The notes under the pieces were generated by a model. It had not been told where the DNA came from and made no database searches. It worked only from the letters and a program-made list of their open reading frames with translations. DNA of 64,000 nucleotides, from NCBI GenBank assembly GCA_047495785.1, contig JBLDXI010000045.1, positions 372,001 to 436,000 of the forward strand, in the 5' to 3' direction. This DNA comes from Lepidodermella squamata. Taxonomy: Eukaryota > Gastrotricha. Positions 21,801-34,300 of this stretch are shown one piece after another (positions within the stretch are counted from its first letter, which is position 1; every line of letters starts with the position of its first letter). The position numbers and the translations under genes are program-made.

Positions 21801-24800
21801 AAATATGGCAAAGTAGCAGTTCGTTCAGGTTGATTTTCCATCGGCTGGTGACATTGCAGATGGACTGAGAGGCAGTCGACAACAGCTTGAGGCCGGCCGA
21901 AAGATATCAAGCGAACGATGGTTCGAATTGTCGGAAGTAGAGGTGCGCCAGACATTGCTGACATAACCATCAGGTAGCGAACAATTGTAGCCACATTACC
22001 AGGCCACGCTTCAGCCAAAGAATTCCAAAGTTGAGATAACTCATCGGGAATCTGGTGAAAAATATCAAAAATTATGAAACACGCATGATCTTAAATGAAA
22101 TATCAAGTCACAAATTTCCAATGTAGTTATAATAAACTTCGAATTTTTAAGGAATTTTTAAGGAGGAATATATCATTTCGGCAGCGTGTGAGAATTGTTT
22201 GGGTAAAAGAAACTTAGATACCTAACCCAAAAATGCCGAATCAATAATTCGAATTTTATGACTATAGAAAATTATTGATTACACTCACCAAATCGTAAAA
22301 CTTCAGCGTAACATACAGGAGATTTGTCAGGATCATTTCACTGGCTTCAGATGAGCCCCAGCCTGCAGATGAGCTACCCTTAAGATTCCCGTTGGTACTC
22401 GACGCCAGATTCCCCTCGTCATCTTCCTCATCAGGTCCAACAAGTGACAGCTCCCGGCCATGGTTTCCCATTCCGCCTGAATGAGACGCGCTCGAGCCAG
22501 CTGTGACAGTTACGGCGCTGATAGCCGAAGCTGAAATAGCGTTGGAGCCCGAATTCGCGTTCGCATCGCCGAAAAGTTCGCCATCAGGTTCATCTAATGA
22601 AGACCCACTGAAAGCCATTTCAAGACCACGATGCACCAGCCGGATATTTCGAAGCCACGGCTGAAGAACTTGGCACAAAATCTTCTTCTGCGCGGTTCTA
22701 GCCGATAGAATTCGATGGGTGATCTCAGAGAAAACTGACATGGTAAGCCTTGGACATAACATCGCGAGACGTTCAGTTACAACACTACGAGACTGGGACA
22801 TGGGCGAGTTCAACACTAAATCCAACCACAAACTACTTTCGCCACCAGTATGGGGGAAAGTAGGCGTCGCAGATGTGCTGTTTGATGACAAACTTGAGGG
22901 TGAAGCTGACATTGGAACGATTCGACCTTGCAATCGATCGAGAAGTTTAGCCGCCCGGAGATGGACGGATGCGCGGGATGAGGAGAGATTAGCCAGGGCG
23001 AGGCACAGAAACGCGACAGGGTCACTCGCCCCAGGCCAGTCCGGTCTCGCAGCAACGGCCGCGAAACAAGTTTCCGCCAGATCAGGCTGACCTGCGTAGC
23101 AACGATCGAACAGCCAATCCATCATAGCGATTTTATCTTGATTGAAATCAAGCATCAGGAGGATTGCTTCGAACGCGGCTTTCGCGAAACCATTCTCAGA
23201 CGGCGGGCTTCTCAACAATTTTTCTAGCCAAATGTAAAACGGAGCTGTTGTTGTGTAGTCGTCGAGCAGCGACGGCCGCCAGCATGGCCCGCAACTCACG
23301 AGTAGGCACAGGGCGTAAACAGCTGCTGTTCTCAATTCAGATGGGATCAGTTGCGAAGAAATCGACAAATTCTGCGACTCTTTCAAACTCGGGCTCAAAT
23401 CCTCGGCCCAACGACACAGCAGGTCGTAAATCACTGATTTCAGCTTGACAGGTATCAAATCTTCTCGATACGCCTCCACAGTTTGGTCGATGATTGACGT
23501 TATCAATTCGGCGTAACGAAGACGACAAGCCGAGGCAATATCCGGGTCGCTCGAGTCCATTTCATTCGAATTCAATAACGCAGCATAGGATGATAGCAAA
23601 TCCGTTAAGGATGGAGGTAACTGGTGATGATTCAACGCATTCATATCTGACTGGTTTGAAATTGAAATTGAAAGCGGCGATTGGCTGTCGACGTGAGAGA
23701 ATACGCCGGCGCGAGATAGATGCCATAGCGTTGTCAAAACTAATAAACGCGTTGAATCACGTCGTTTTCTACGTTTTGGATTCTCCTGTTTTCTTTCGAG
23801 AGCTTCTCGAGCTATTGGAATGATCTCTTCCAACAAATCTCGAACAGCAACAGGGCAAGCACAGCCTAGCGCGTTCGCGACAGCTAACCGAACTTCGCTA
23901 ACCTCAGATTTCAACAAAGGGACGACAAGCCTGAGAAAAGCTGAGACTGTCACCGAAGTCGGGGTAAGTGACACCGTTCCCATATAAACTGAGGAGGTTG
24001 TGCTCTGTTGGTTATTGCTAGTCGAGCTCGAGCCGTCTTGACTTGAACTAGACGGAACTTCGTTCACAATTTGATAATCGGAAGACGTGACTACCCCAGA
24101 TGGTGGCATTACGCATGCAGCCGCTGTTAGGTAGTATAGCCATAACCTGTTAAGAGAATCGCGGTCTGACGCACTGACCGGTACGGCGGGTCTTCGGCTC
24201 GATGACCGGCTCAAAATCGACGTGGTTTTCTCAGCACTAGCCTGTAAACCTGTATCGATTGCCAAAGCCAGTTGCGCTAGTCGGGTATAGACGCTGTTCC
24301 AAAGAACTGGTCTCAAATCAGGACACATCGAATAGACGAAATTCGGCGAGAGTAAGGTGGATAGAGCGATGAACCACGGATCGTCGGCTAGAATGTTCAG
24401 AGCATCGGCGGCTGAATCTGGATCCACAACTGAGGTTGTCATTGAGCTTGACAAGGCAGAGCTGGGCAAGGTGCTTGCGTTGTTACCGCCTAAACTAGTC
24501 CTCTGCGGGTTACCGGTTTGTTGCGGCGCGGTTTTCTCGGCTAGGGTCGACCAAGTTAATTCAGCCAGATTTTGGCTATTGATGACTTGGAGGGGTAACA
24601 TAGGCGACTGGCGAGATCGTAACGACCCGGACCCGCCGCCTGAAAATGACGTCGATAAATAAGAATTAGCCGCAGCCGCTGCTCGATTCGTCGCGATTCT
24701 CAGCTTTTCGACAACAGTAGGCCACGCCCGGTCCAACGCATCGGCTAAATAAATAACAGGTGGCGATCCTGAGACTGGAGGTCGCAGGGCCATAGCCATA

Positions 24801-27166
24801 CTCCTGACTTCTCGCAGTAACAATATTGCAAAACGCCGATTAAACGGGCTGGACTGGCATAACACCACCAAGCAAAACGCTTCGACGGCTCGAAAAGCTG
24901 GCAAAACGTCGGGCAGTGGCGTTTGAGGGGTGTTTTTGTCGTTCTGAGACGGAGCTGGAGCGGATTTCCAATGCTGCAATAACTGCAGTAAATTTCGCCG
25001 AACAGCTTGGTCCATGAGTTCAGGCGGAACACTACCATCGGGAATTTCACGTTCAATAACTTTAATATACCCTGAAATTATCTCGACTCGCCATTGCGGG
25101 AAGTCGTCGAGTAATAACTGCATAGCTTGTAATGCAAATTGGCTGATTTCCCGATCCATGTGCAATGTCAATCGAGATAACAGATCGATCAGTTCTGAAA
25201 TCGGCATGGTTGGGGGTAAAATTCTTGGAATCGAAGCTAGGCATGTGCAGAACAGAGCAAGTTTCGGCTTTCGATCACCCGCTGACAACAAATTAGCAGC
25301 TTCTTCTTGAGATAAATTCCAATTATCTGGCTTTGAGAGCATAAATGGACGACCGATTTGAGCATCAAGCAAGCGGAGAATCGCTTCGAAAGCGGAAATT
25401 ATTTGGTCATAATAAGGATCCAATCCAAACTTGCGAGCATCCTCCGCTGTGAAGTTCTTCGTCAGCATGTTCTTCTTCGGCCGAATCTGTGGTCCCGAAG
25501 GCAAAGCCGTAGTATACGGCATCGGAGGTTCGGCCTCTTTTTGCTGCCTGCTGTCAGAAATAAGCAGGAACGCACGAATGCCGATGTTCATCCGTTCAGG
25601 TGTGAGAATTTTAATCGGTTTTCCAACACAAAGCAGGTCGAAAACAATTTCCCGCATTGCGAAATCAAGACGCTCGTGAGCTACAAATTGAATGATCCGA
25701 GCGAAAATGCCAACAGCCATATCACGAGGAACTACGACCTTAGCTCCTTTTGGGAACAAACTGTTGACAACGGCTTGCATTCGAGTGAGCGTTACAGCGT
25801 TGCTTTCACATCTTAGTCTAACAGTATACACCCAGGCGAGGCGGTAAATCGATTCTAGGGCATGTCGGGATACGTTTGTATCTCGAGTCTTCAATTGTTG
25901 TAAGCAAAGGGCAAGAAACGGAGGCCAATGCTGAGAAGATAAGACAGTAAAATTGTATGGTCAGATATGTCTGATTCAAATTACCTGAAGAAAAAACGTT
26001 TTCTGACTCACAGCCAATAAACATGTAACAAGTTGATACATTTGCCAGGCATACTTTCGTCTAGCAGCCATGTCAATAGCAACAGGGTAGAGATAACTGA
26101 CGAAATCTCGCAAAACAGGTACGTTTACTTCGTTTTTGACGCTGGCAGCGAATGGTAGCAACATGCTCTTTAGCAATCCAGCAAGGGCGAGTTTAATTTC
26201 CTTTTCCTTGCTTTCGACTAGCATTTCAGCAAGTTCACGGAGAAATTGGCAGCAGGCCTCTAGCTCTTCGATAGGATGTGTTCGAATGCGCACGTACTGC
26301 ATGCCAAGAAGTAGAGCAACGACGGCGTCAGTTGCCATAGGGCTTTGAGAGGGTGCGGAATCATTCGGTCTTATTTCGCGAAGAACGGTGAAAAATTTTC
26401 GTCGGACAAGCTGGAATCGAGATTGGGCAATAACAGCTATCAGTTCAGCGTACAAACTGGCCACGTAAGCCATGTTGTCACGCAACGGCCCGACAATTGA
26501 GCTGGAGTGACACAACAATAGAATGCCGGTTTTTTTCAAGAATTAATAAATACCTATCGATATGCTCGAAGTGTCGAAAAGCCTGCGAGATGACTGTTTG
26601 CAGCAAGTCATCTGTTCCAGGATGGTAAGACAATTGTTTCAAGATTTCGATCATTGCCAAACAATAAATAAAATCGGCAACAAACTGCAAAACCAAATTT
26701 GTGTAAATATATCAACCGTTCGAAAGAAAATTACTTCACGACGTTCGACTTCGGGGGTCTTGGATCGAACGGTTTTGCCTGCCTTGAAAGCAGGCGTGGT
26801 AGCCTGTTGAATAGTGAACCCAACAGCATCCACGTACCAGGCTTGAATTGCTCTGACTAAAGATGGCAATGAGAATTCGGCACATACACCAAGAGCCGTA
26901 ATGATTTGATCAAAATCAGGATCTACGCTCCGGATGAACCTCTCGCTCAAACGCTGATTCTAATAAATCCAAAAAAATTATTTACAACAACAATCAAATA
27001 ATTGAAAAAAACTAACATCTTCTCTTCGCTCAGCAAGCTTTATGTTGGCTCTTTGGATGAAGTTTCCAAGTAGCTCAACAGCGGCTATCTCGCCAAGACG
27101 GATTGGAGATGGCTCCTTTGCGTCTGATGATGCCATTATATTAATTGGAATGCATTCTAAAAACAT
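12828..27166 (-). CDS. FRY: Furry homologue (FRY/Mor2/Tao3 family), about 3170 aa
   Basis: Nine exons, all phase-consistent: 27166-27017, 26959-26735, 26684-26554, 26501-25985, 25930-22289, 22051-21637, 21422-18478, 17163-16185 and 13336-12828. Product is about 3170 aa (human FRY about 3010). Furry is a giant HEAT/ARM-repeat scaffold that binds and activates NDR/LATS-type kinases in cell polarity, neurite tiling and mitotic spindle control. Diagnostic stretches are ASLYAELIAVIAQSRFQLVR, AASVKNEVNVPVLRDF, ESIYRLAWVYTVRLRCESN, SLFPKGAKVVVPRDM, IIQFVAHERLDFAMREI and RMNIGIRAFLLISDS. The acidic/serine-rich end of exon 7 and the Pro/Ser-rich last exon are less conserved. Start is the first in-frame ATG; 27136 (MASSD) is an alternative. 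Early introns are about 50 nt, while introns 7 and 8 (1.3 and 2.8 kb) hold transposon debris. Confidence 0.93.
13337..16184. other. FRY intron 8 (2.8 kb), unrecognised ORFs
   Basis: The last FRY intron. Plus-strand ORFs at 14840-15235 (131 aa) and 15277-15600 (107 aa) are not recognised and have no supporting neighbours. They may be decayed mobile-element sequence. No terminal repeats were found by eye. Confidence 0.45.
17762..17987 (+). repeat. Dispersed transposon-derived repeat, copy 2
   Basis: Homologous to 8319-8496. One frame reads LQVGDYCLLPIARPDRSNSS, then ARNLFVKVVEVESK, stop, then VRLGYPQGRLETKF. This resembles the 'vGD.V.vPip..DRg..d.RNllgVV' SH3-like domain found after the integrase core in KRBA2/Ginger-like transposon proteins. 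The in-frame TAG (TGG in copy 1) shows decay. It lies in FRY intron 7. Confidence 0.55.
18013..18435 (+). pseudogene. LINE endonuclease C-terminal fragment
   Basis: The frame reads FGLKQLVKEPTRASGG, ILDQVFTD, then PKVSDYNPV. The order 'L.QlV.ePTR', 'LDlvfT' and 'SDH' is the end of the APE-type endonuclease of non-LTR retrotransposons, leading toward the reverse transcriptase. The catalytic histidine of SDH is tyrosine here and no reverse transcriptase follows, so this is a dead 5'-side fragment. The ORF end overlaps FRY exon 7 on the opposite strand by chance. Confidence 0.55.
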
Positions 27167-27522
27167 AAATGCGACAACTACTAATCAATCGCCGGTGCCG
27201 AACGATGCAACGGCGAAGTCTCGACCGTCATTCAACTTTTCTACTTCTGACAATTTTAGCAGTTTCCTCTAATTCAACGACCTTGTAGTAATAAACAGAA
27301 GTGCTGCCATGAGCTGTGGCATAGAACTGTTGCTTATAAACATTAAACATTATTGAACAATTTATCAATATTAGGAACAGTGTATCTTTCAAAAGAACCA
27401 GATTGAGGAAATCTCTAAAAACTCAATAAAATCGCCTCTTCTTGGCGTTGACGCAATTCAACGATCTACACAATTTTACTTGCCAGTCATTTTTCGAAGT
27501 CACGCGCAATTTCGAAACAACA

Positions 27523-27977
27523 ATGTATTTCTGTCGACGCTGCAACTTGCTTGCTACCGGTAAGTCTTGAAATACTAAACTACAACTAATGTGGTTATGG
27601 TTGAAATGTTCAATGTTCAGTTTTCAATTTTCAATGTTAATTTTACAAATTGTGAGAAAATGTATATGTCTGGGGCATATTCAATAAAACGTTCATTCAT
27701 TCATTGCTGCCGGTAAGATTTGCGACAATTGCAACGTCGTAAGTCGAACCCAAGGCCGCAGGTAAGCTATCTAAGGTAAGCCTTATTCAAAAATTCTTAT
27801 AACTGTTCTCACGATACATTTCTCAGGAATTTCATGGACGATAAAGACCAGAAATCCATTTCCATCATTAAAAAGCTGTGGAACTCCTGCCAGGTCATGA
27901 TCTGCTATTTTCGTGATTTACAAAGCATCCTCCGTTTTTTTGCTAACTACCGCATCGAAGTGTCACAGTCCAAGTGA
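27523..27977 (+). CDS. Candidate small zinc-ribbon protein, structure unresolved
   Basis: MYFCRRCNLLATGK at 27523-27564 continues in sense as ICDNCNVVSRTQGR from 27718. Together they form C-x2-C-x9-C-x2-C, a treble-clef/zinc-ribbon spacing. The second part then splices in phase over a 65-nt intron (27762-27826) to NFMDDKDQKSISIIKKLWN and ends at 27977. The two zinc-binding halves are separated by 153 nt bounded by a near-identical 14-bp direct repeat, with no canonical GT...AG solution that keeps the frame. Family not recognised. It stands head-to-head with FRY, so a divergent promoter is plausible. Confidence 0.35.
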
Positions 27978-27980
27978 TGA

Positions 27981-28340
27981 AGACAAGCGACTGAGAAGGC
28001 GGATCATAATGCTAAGCTAATAAAGTGTGACCTCATCACAGCCAGCGGGCACGGCGTTAGCGGCAACGTTTTGCAGCAAAACACACGACTCGCAGACATC
28101 TTCACAGATGATCCGCTGCATGGCAACGTTGTTGAATCGCTGAAACGCTACCGTAAAAATCCAACTGCGAATCAAGACGGTTCGCATGACCTTGCAAAAA
28201 TTTGCTCTGCTCAATAGGACAAGCTGTCCGAAGCCTTGTCTTCACAGTACACGACGCTTTCGGCTACTATTCAAAGGCTTACAGGAGTGAGTTCGCACGC
28301 CGACCGACGACGAAGAAACAGGCCCTTCAGCGATGGGTAA
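27981..28340 (+). pseudogene. Coding-like frame with in-frame stops, unrecognised
   Basis: In the same frame as the zinc-ribbon candidate after two TGA codons, an open stretch runs through LIKCDLITASGHGVSG and DIFTDDPLHGNVVES to a TAG at 28215. It then reads DKLSEALSSQYTTLSA and stops at about 28338. Composition looks like real protein, but the stops are not removed by any convincing intron. Either a degraded gene or exons of an unresolved one. Confidence 0.25.
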
Positions 28341-28515
28341 CCCAAACGACGAATCCACGCGGCATACGACCAATAGCGTTTCTAATAAATTAGCAAGCTG
28401 AACCGAAAAACGGAAGCAACGGATTTCAATTCCATCATCAGCATCATCCAAACGACAGGCAGAAATAGTCACCTATTGCCGGTAATCGCAGCATTACTCA
28501 TATTTTGATAATACT

Positions 28516-29094
28516 ATGAATCAGTCAGTTGCATCAACCAAGGAAACTGCAGATAAGTCAGAGGTAATCTCGTTTCTCGTTTCTCGTAATTTGTTTCCTC
28601 AATTCCTTGGCTCACCTCAATTTTGATTTGACAGAGAGTCAACGATGCAGATTCACAATCCGTTTTTCAGGTTAACAAGGAGGTAAAAAGGTGCAAAACC
28701 TAACATTTTTGCCTATTAACAATTTCCATGTACAATGAAGCATCTAAAGCTGTACTTTGCCCGAACGCGCTACCTGCGCAGCCTTCAGCATCTTCATCGA
28801 CTGCATTCCCAGTGGCGAGCGGGATGCCCGAGGTTTCAAACCAGCTGTTTCCGGTCGTATCTGAACATCAATTCGAGCAGACAGAAATTCGTTAAGTTGT
28901 TGTCAGTGTGCTACCAAGCGGGGGATGGAGGGTCGTCTACAATCCGAACGACGAAGTGCAGGAAGCGATTCGTCTTTGCATCTTTGAGTGCAAAAATCGC
29001 AGTGTTAATATAAATAATTTAGCGTCCATTTTAGCGACGAATTTGTGCAGCAGATTTAAATTCATGATTCTGATCTACCGTTCGCACCACTGAA
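28516..29094 (+). other. Unresolved short exons, possible lineage-specific gene
   Basis: Exon-like pieces: 28516-28563 (MNQSVASTKETADKSE) splices in phase over a 71-nt intron to 28635-28682. A separate frame opens at ATG 28728 (NALPAQPSASSSTAFPVASG), meets a TAA at 28893, then continues VLPSGGWRVVYNPNDEVQEA to 29094. No family is recognised and no complete model could be built. Confidence 0.25.
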
Positions 29095-29949
29095 CGAGTG
29101 CTGCATGCCGTGGGGGTATCCCGGAATACCCGAGAAACTAAAAAAGACTGATAATATTGTCAAAGTTCACTTTTAGAATCAATGAATCTGGTCCAACTCA
29201 ACTTCTACTCTCTTGCCCTGCCCTTCATACGTTGAATAAAAAGTCGATAGCTGTGGGCTGTGATGCAACAGGGCCACAAGGCCAAAAAAGACCAAACAAG
29301 GCCAAACAGGGGCAATGGCCGAAACCGCGCAACTTCTCGGCTGGTCCAATCCACTCTCCACAGCTTCTTTAGCAACACTTCGTCACTCTTCCCTCACATA
29401 AAGACGCGCGCATTTGGTCAGCTGACATTGCAAAATTATTAAAATAAAATTTATAAATAAGATTTTTAAAGTTAAACTGTATATGTAAAAATAAAGGTGA
29501 GGAAAGTGCGCCGATTAATTTTCAAAAATTTCAGCCGATTTCAGCCGATGCGATGCGCAGTAAACCGCCGAGTTTCCGCGACCATCTCGCCGCCGATTTT
29601 GAACTCGACCTATCGCACCAAGATTGGGCTTACACGACTGAAGGCTGACCTCGTGCTCTCGCGCTGCAATACATTATTGACTTAACTTTTGCAACGTTGT
29701 TCTCAGTCAGAACTCCTTAAACAACTTATCATGCATTTTCCGAATTTCGACCGCTGTTTATCAGTTGACGCATATTCAAATGTTCGCCTGTTCTTTGATC
29801 CCTTGAGTAGCATCGTAGATCCAAGGTGCCGACAATGTTTGCCATGAATATACCGACACCCGCATTTGTTACTTCCCTGAAATTCATGTTCGTTTTATAT
29901 AGTTCAGTTGCCATTCTTGAGATAGAATAGAAAATTTAAAGTTGGCTAA

Positions 29950-31275
29950 ATGGCAATCGTTGGAAGGCGAGTAGTTATTACTGGAATGGGGACGGTTTCC
30001 CCGTTGGGATGCACGTTATCCTCGTTCTGGACCAAGTTACTTTCAGGCGAATGTGGCATCGTCAGCCTAGTCGAGCCTAGCTATGAGGGCCTGCCTTCCC
30101 GAGTGGCAGGAAAAGTTGACGAGAAAGCACTTGGTCTCAAATCTGCAGATTTTAATAAAAATTCGCGTGCTTCAGTATTTGCCCTAGATGCTGCAGAGCA
30201 AGCATTGATAGATGCAAACTTCTCTCCTCAGAATCTTAATGACACATCTAACATTGGGGTGACGCTTGGCGTGGGAATGGTTGATCTCGCTGACGTCTAT
30301 AATCAGTGGGATTTGTATTCAAAGAAGGGCTACAATAAGGTTTCGCCATGGTTTATTCCTAAGGTATTGCCCAATCATGCCGCCGGAGTTTTGGCATTAA
30401 AATACAAAATAAACGGCCTCGTGCACTGCATTTCAACTGCTTGTGCTACCGGCGCTCATGCTATTGGAGATGCCTTTCGTCTCATCAAATCCGGTGAAAT
30501 CGATGCCGTTCTGGTTGGAGCAACTGACTCGAGTGTAAACCCGTTGACCGTGGCAGGATTCAGCCGTATGCGCGCTTTGTCAACCGAATGTAACGACAAT
30601 CCTACCAAGGCGTCTTGCCCCTTCGACGCGAAGCGCCATGGCTTTGTGCTATCGGAGGGGGCAGCTGTAATGCTACTGGAGTCTGAAAGTCATGCTTTGT
30701 CTAGAAAAGCTCCTAAAATATATGCTGAAGTAGTTGGGTACGGCTTCAGCTCGGATGCACATCACATATCTGCCCCACCCCCAGATGGCAAAGGAGCTAT
30801 AACAGCTATGAAGAATGCGATGAAAATGGCAAGTATCAATCATGAAAGCGTTGGCTATTTATCGGCTCATGCAACCAGCACACCACTGGGTGACGCTGCC
30901 GAAGCAGCTGCAATTTGCTCAACATTTCCTACTTCATTACCTTACGTTTCCTCTATAAAGGGGGCAGTTGGTATGTAAAAACGATTTGCACTGTGACAAA
31001 TATTAAGTTCAGTTTCGCCAGGTCACTTGTTAGGAGCTGCAGGCGCAATAGAATCTGTTGCTTCCGTTCTTGCCATACACCATCAAAAGATACCTGGAAC
31101 AACCGGGTTGAAAACTGTAGATACCAATCTCCCGGGTAAATTTGTTGAGAGACTGCTCGTCCATGGCGCGGTTAAAGACTTCCCCAAAAGTTCGGATGGC
31201 CGTAGAATAGCCGTGAAAAACTCATTCGGTTTTTACGGAGCCAACGCTTCTGTCTGTTTTGCTGAATATCGATAA
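29950..31275 (+). CDS. OXSM: Mitochondrial 3-oxoacyl-ACP synthase (KAS II type)
   Basis: Two exons, 29950-30970 and 31022-31275, separated by a 51-nt intron; 424 aa. The enzyme performs the decarboxylative condensation of malonyl-ACP with a growing acyl-ACP in mitochondrial fatty acid synthesis (type II), which supplies octanoate for lipoate. The catalytic Cys-His-His triad is intact: C165 in ISTACATGAH, H307 in SAHATSTPLGD and H342 in GAVGHLLGAAG, with K337 just before it. The protein starts straight with VVITGMGTVSPLG and has almost no N-terminal extension, so a mitochondrial presequence is not obvious and might lie in an unseen upstream exon. Only 62 bp separate its stop from the next gene's ATG on the same strand. 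Confidence 0.93.
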
Positions 31276-31337
31276 TATTTTTAATACATTTGTATCCTTG
31301 AATATGATTAATAGGGCTTTAAATTTTCTGATTTGGG

Positions 31338-34300
31338 ATGGATTCTTCCGAGGCGCCTCAGGGAGACGCCGAAACAAGTGCTCAACAAAATGATCAGATG
31401 GAAGTTTCGACTCATTCATTGCCAGAGACAAAAGAAAGCGGCCGCATTTCGGCAACTGGGAAAGTCACGGGCCGCTCTTCTTACCTGCCTCCTACTGTAT
31501 CTGAATACAATCGAGGTGACGTCGTCTGGGCTCATGTTCCTTGCTACCCGTGGTGGCCGGCGATTATTGCTGAGGACCCGAAAGACGGTCAATTTGCTCA
31601 AATGATGCCTTCCAAAGGCGGAAAACATCAAGGGATGATTCAACATTATCATGTGTTGTTCTTCGGTCCTTCGCCCGAGCATAACTGGGTTAGCATCCGC
31701 CACTTGATGCCGTACACAACACGCGCTGATTACGAGAAGTACTATGAAGACTTGAAACAGCGAGCAGCTAAGAGCTCATCCGAGAAAAAATTCTTTCAAT
31801 CAATCAAAATCAAGCCTAATCAGTTGCCGCATTGGGAAACGGCGATTCGTGAAGCTGACGAGGCTATCGACGAGCCATCAGTGGATGACCGATTAGAGCA
31901 ATGGATCACCGCGTTTTTCGACAAGGCCGAGCGTCGAGCCGCTTCGAAAACTCCGAAAAAGCCGGCTAATCCTGAAGAAGGCGGCGATGCAGCTGCCAAG
32001 TCTGCGGCTAAACGCAAGCGCCAAACTGTTTCGCCGAAGAAAAAAGCTGAAGAGGAAGCGGTTGAAGAATCGCCGCCAGAGCCCGTGAAAAATGAACCGT
32101 TGCCTGTCGCAGCTCCAGCTGTACCACCAAAGCCATTCAAACGGCCGAAAAAGAAGACGCCGTTACCCCCGAGCAGTGTAGCTGATGAAGATTTGATTGC
32201 CATGGCTCAGTTACCTGTTGATCCTCTGCCGGAAAATGACCCGGAAACTCAGCCAGAAGGGGCTTTCCATGCTTTCACCCAGCTTCATCTGCGGTCAGTT
32301 GCTACGAGGTACCCTACTCAGAGCTACGGTCAATTGAAGACCTTACTCTACAACATTTGGACGAAAATGACGTTGAACGAAAAGCGGAAGTGTTTGATGT
32401 CTCCTTCTGAGAAACCAGTTGAGCCCGAGAAACCAACGAAGGGCAAAAAGGATAAAGAGAAGGAAAAGGAGATTGTTGTAGTGGACGAACTCGAAGCCGG
32501 TAAACCACCTCTACCTGCTCCTTTACCACCCCCAGTTGAAGAATACAAGGAGAATTTGGGAAATTATCAGCTTGAAAGTAATTTGAAACTCTTGAAAAAA
32601 TTGAACTTAGCTAATCAAGACTTTTAGTTTATCGCTTGACAAACATTTGGGCTCTTCGGAACCAGCCAGTCTGCGGTGTTTGCGAGAAGCCTGGCGCTGA
32701 ATTAGCGCCCGAAAATACCAACGGATCATCCGGTCCGCTTGGTTCTCCTCCTCCCCCGCCGAATCCTAATGCTCAAGACGATGATTTCGTCCCATGCACT
32801 GGTCAATGTTGCCGTCATTTCCACAAACGCTGCTTGGTTAAGATGTACGAATTCTTCGGATTACCGGCCTTCGCTCCCGCAGCAAATACTGTAATATTTT
32901 CAATTATCATTTTGAAACAAACTGATTCAATCTTTTTATTTCCAGGCGATAATGTGCGCTGAATGCAATTCTGGTCGAAGGACTTGTTTTTCATGCAAAA
33001 AGCAGGATTTATCTCAAAACACTGAGAACAGCGCTGATGAAATGACCGAAGAAGATAAGCAAGTCATCATGTGTTCGGTGAAAGGTTGCGGCAGATACTA
33101 CCACCGTATCTGCGCCAACAAAATGCGCCTATCCCGGTTCGAAAACAACACATTCACCTGCCCTCAGCACGCCTGTGCGACTTGTGCTGCAGCTGTTGAA
33201 GATCCGACTAGCGCCGAATCGTCCCGGAATGGAAAAATGTTCCGCTGTGTTCGTTGCCCCGCCGCTTATCACGTCGGCGATTTTTGCATTGCCGCTGGTA
33301 CCCAAGTTCTCGGATTAGGGCCGAATATTGTCTGCGGCGATCATTTAGAACCAACCGCGGCTTTGGCGATGCTATCATCCGGGAATGTCGCCGCTAGAAC
33401 TGCGGCTGTTTCTAAGCCGATGAATGTTACGTGGTGCTTCACCTGCGGGAAATCAGGTCCGCATGCCGATGACAAGCAGGAACAACAGGCAGAATCGAAC
33501 CAGGCGCCAGATCAGCCGCAGAGACCGCCGGAGAAGCCGTTGATTTGCTGTGCGTCATGCCCGGCCGCCTATCACAGACGCTGCCTACCAGCCGCCCAGG
33601 CCGCGTCATCGGACCAGCGTTTCACCTGTGTCGATTGCAACGCTGGTAAACGGCCGTTATACGGCGACATTGTCTGGGTCAAAATCGGCCATTATCGCTG
33701 GTGGCCGTGCGAGATTTACCACCCGGAAAATCTGCCGCCTAATATTCGGAAAATTAAACACGGCACGGGTGAATTTGCAGTGCGGTTTTTCGGAACTGGC
33801 GAGTTTTTCTGGATCGGCCGAGGGCGTTGTTTCCATTTTCAACACGGCGACACGTCTTCCGCTCCTACTAGTGGCCATGGCGGTCTCGCTCGGTCGTACA
33901 ACATTTCGATTGTTGAGGCTACTACGGCCTTTGAAGAATGGACGCGTTTTAAGGAGCGACAAATGGGAACCCAACGAGAACGTGCAAACTGCAAACCGGT
34001 TCCATTCAAATACATTAAGGTAAATATTCTTGTTATTTGGGTCAACGCTAACTTTTTTGCCTTGCGATTTTGAACTATTTTCTGAAATTGCTGAATTTTG
34101 ATGAAATACGTTGCTAAGTGGGGCTTTTTCGTGGAAAGGCCAAATTATGGCTCAAATAATGTTTATTAGCTCTGTTCTGAATGGGACGGGCAGAAAATTT
34201 CTGAGAGTCTTACTTTAAGGGGGAATTTTTTTAATATTGACTCGCCCAAAATGTATTGTCATTATGTTCGAGGATTTCATGAGCAATTATGAAAATTCAA

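Noticed and set aside
18409-25894. Many plus-strand ORFs of 60-150 aa opposite the FRY exons
   Set aside because: They are antisense shadows of the large FRY exons: Arg/Ser-rich, no motifs, overlapping conserved minus-strand coding sequence.
28735-29013. 92-aa plus-strand ORF starting KHLKLYFARTRYLRSLQ
   Set aside because: Arg/His-rich composition suggests a shadow of the overlapping frame that reads NALPAQPSASSS. No start context or motif.
31820-32203. 127-aa minus-strand ORF rich in Ser/Ala/Phe
   Set aside because: Antisense shadow of the Lys/Pro-rich linker of NSD exon 1.
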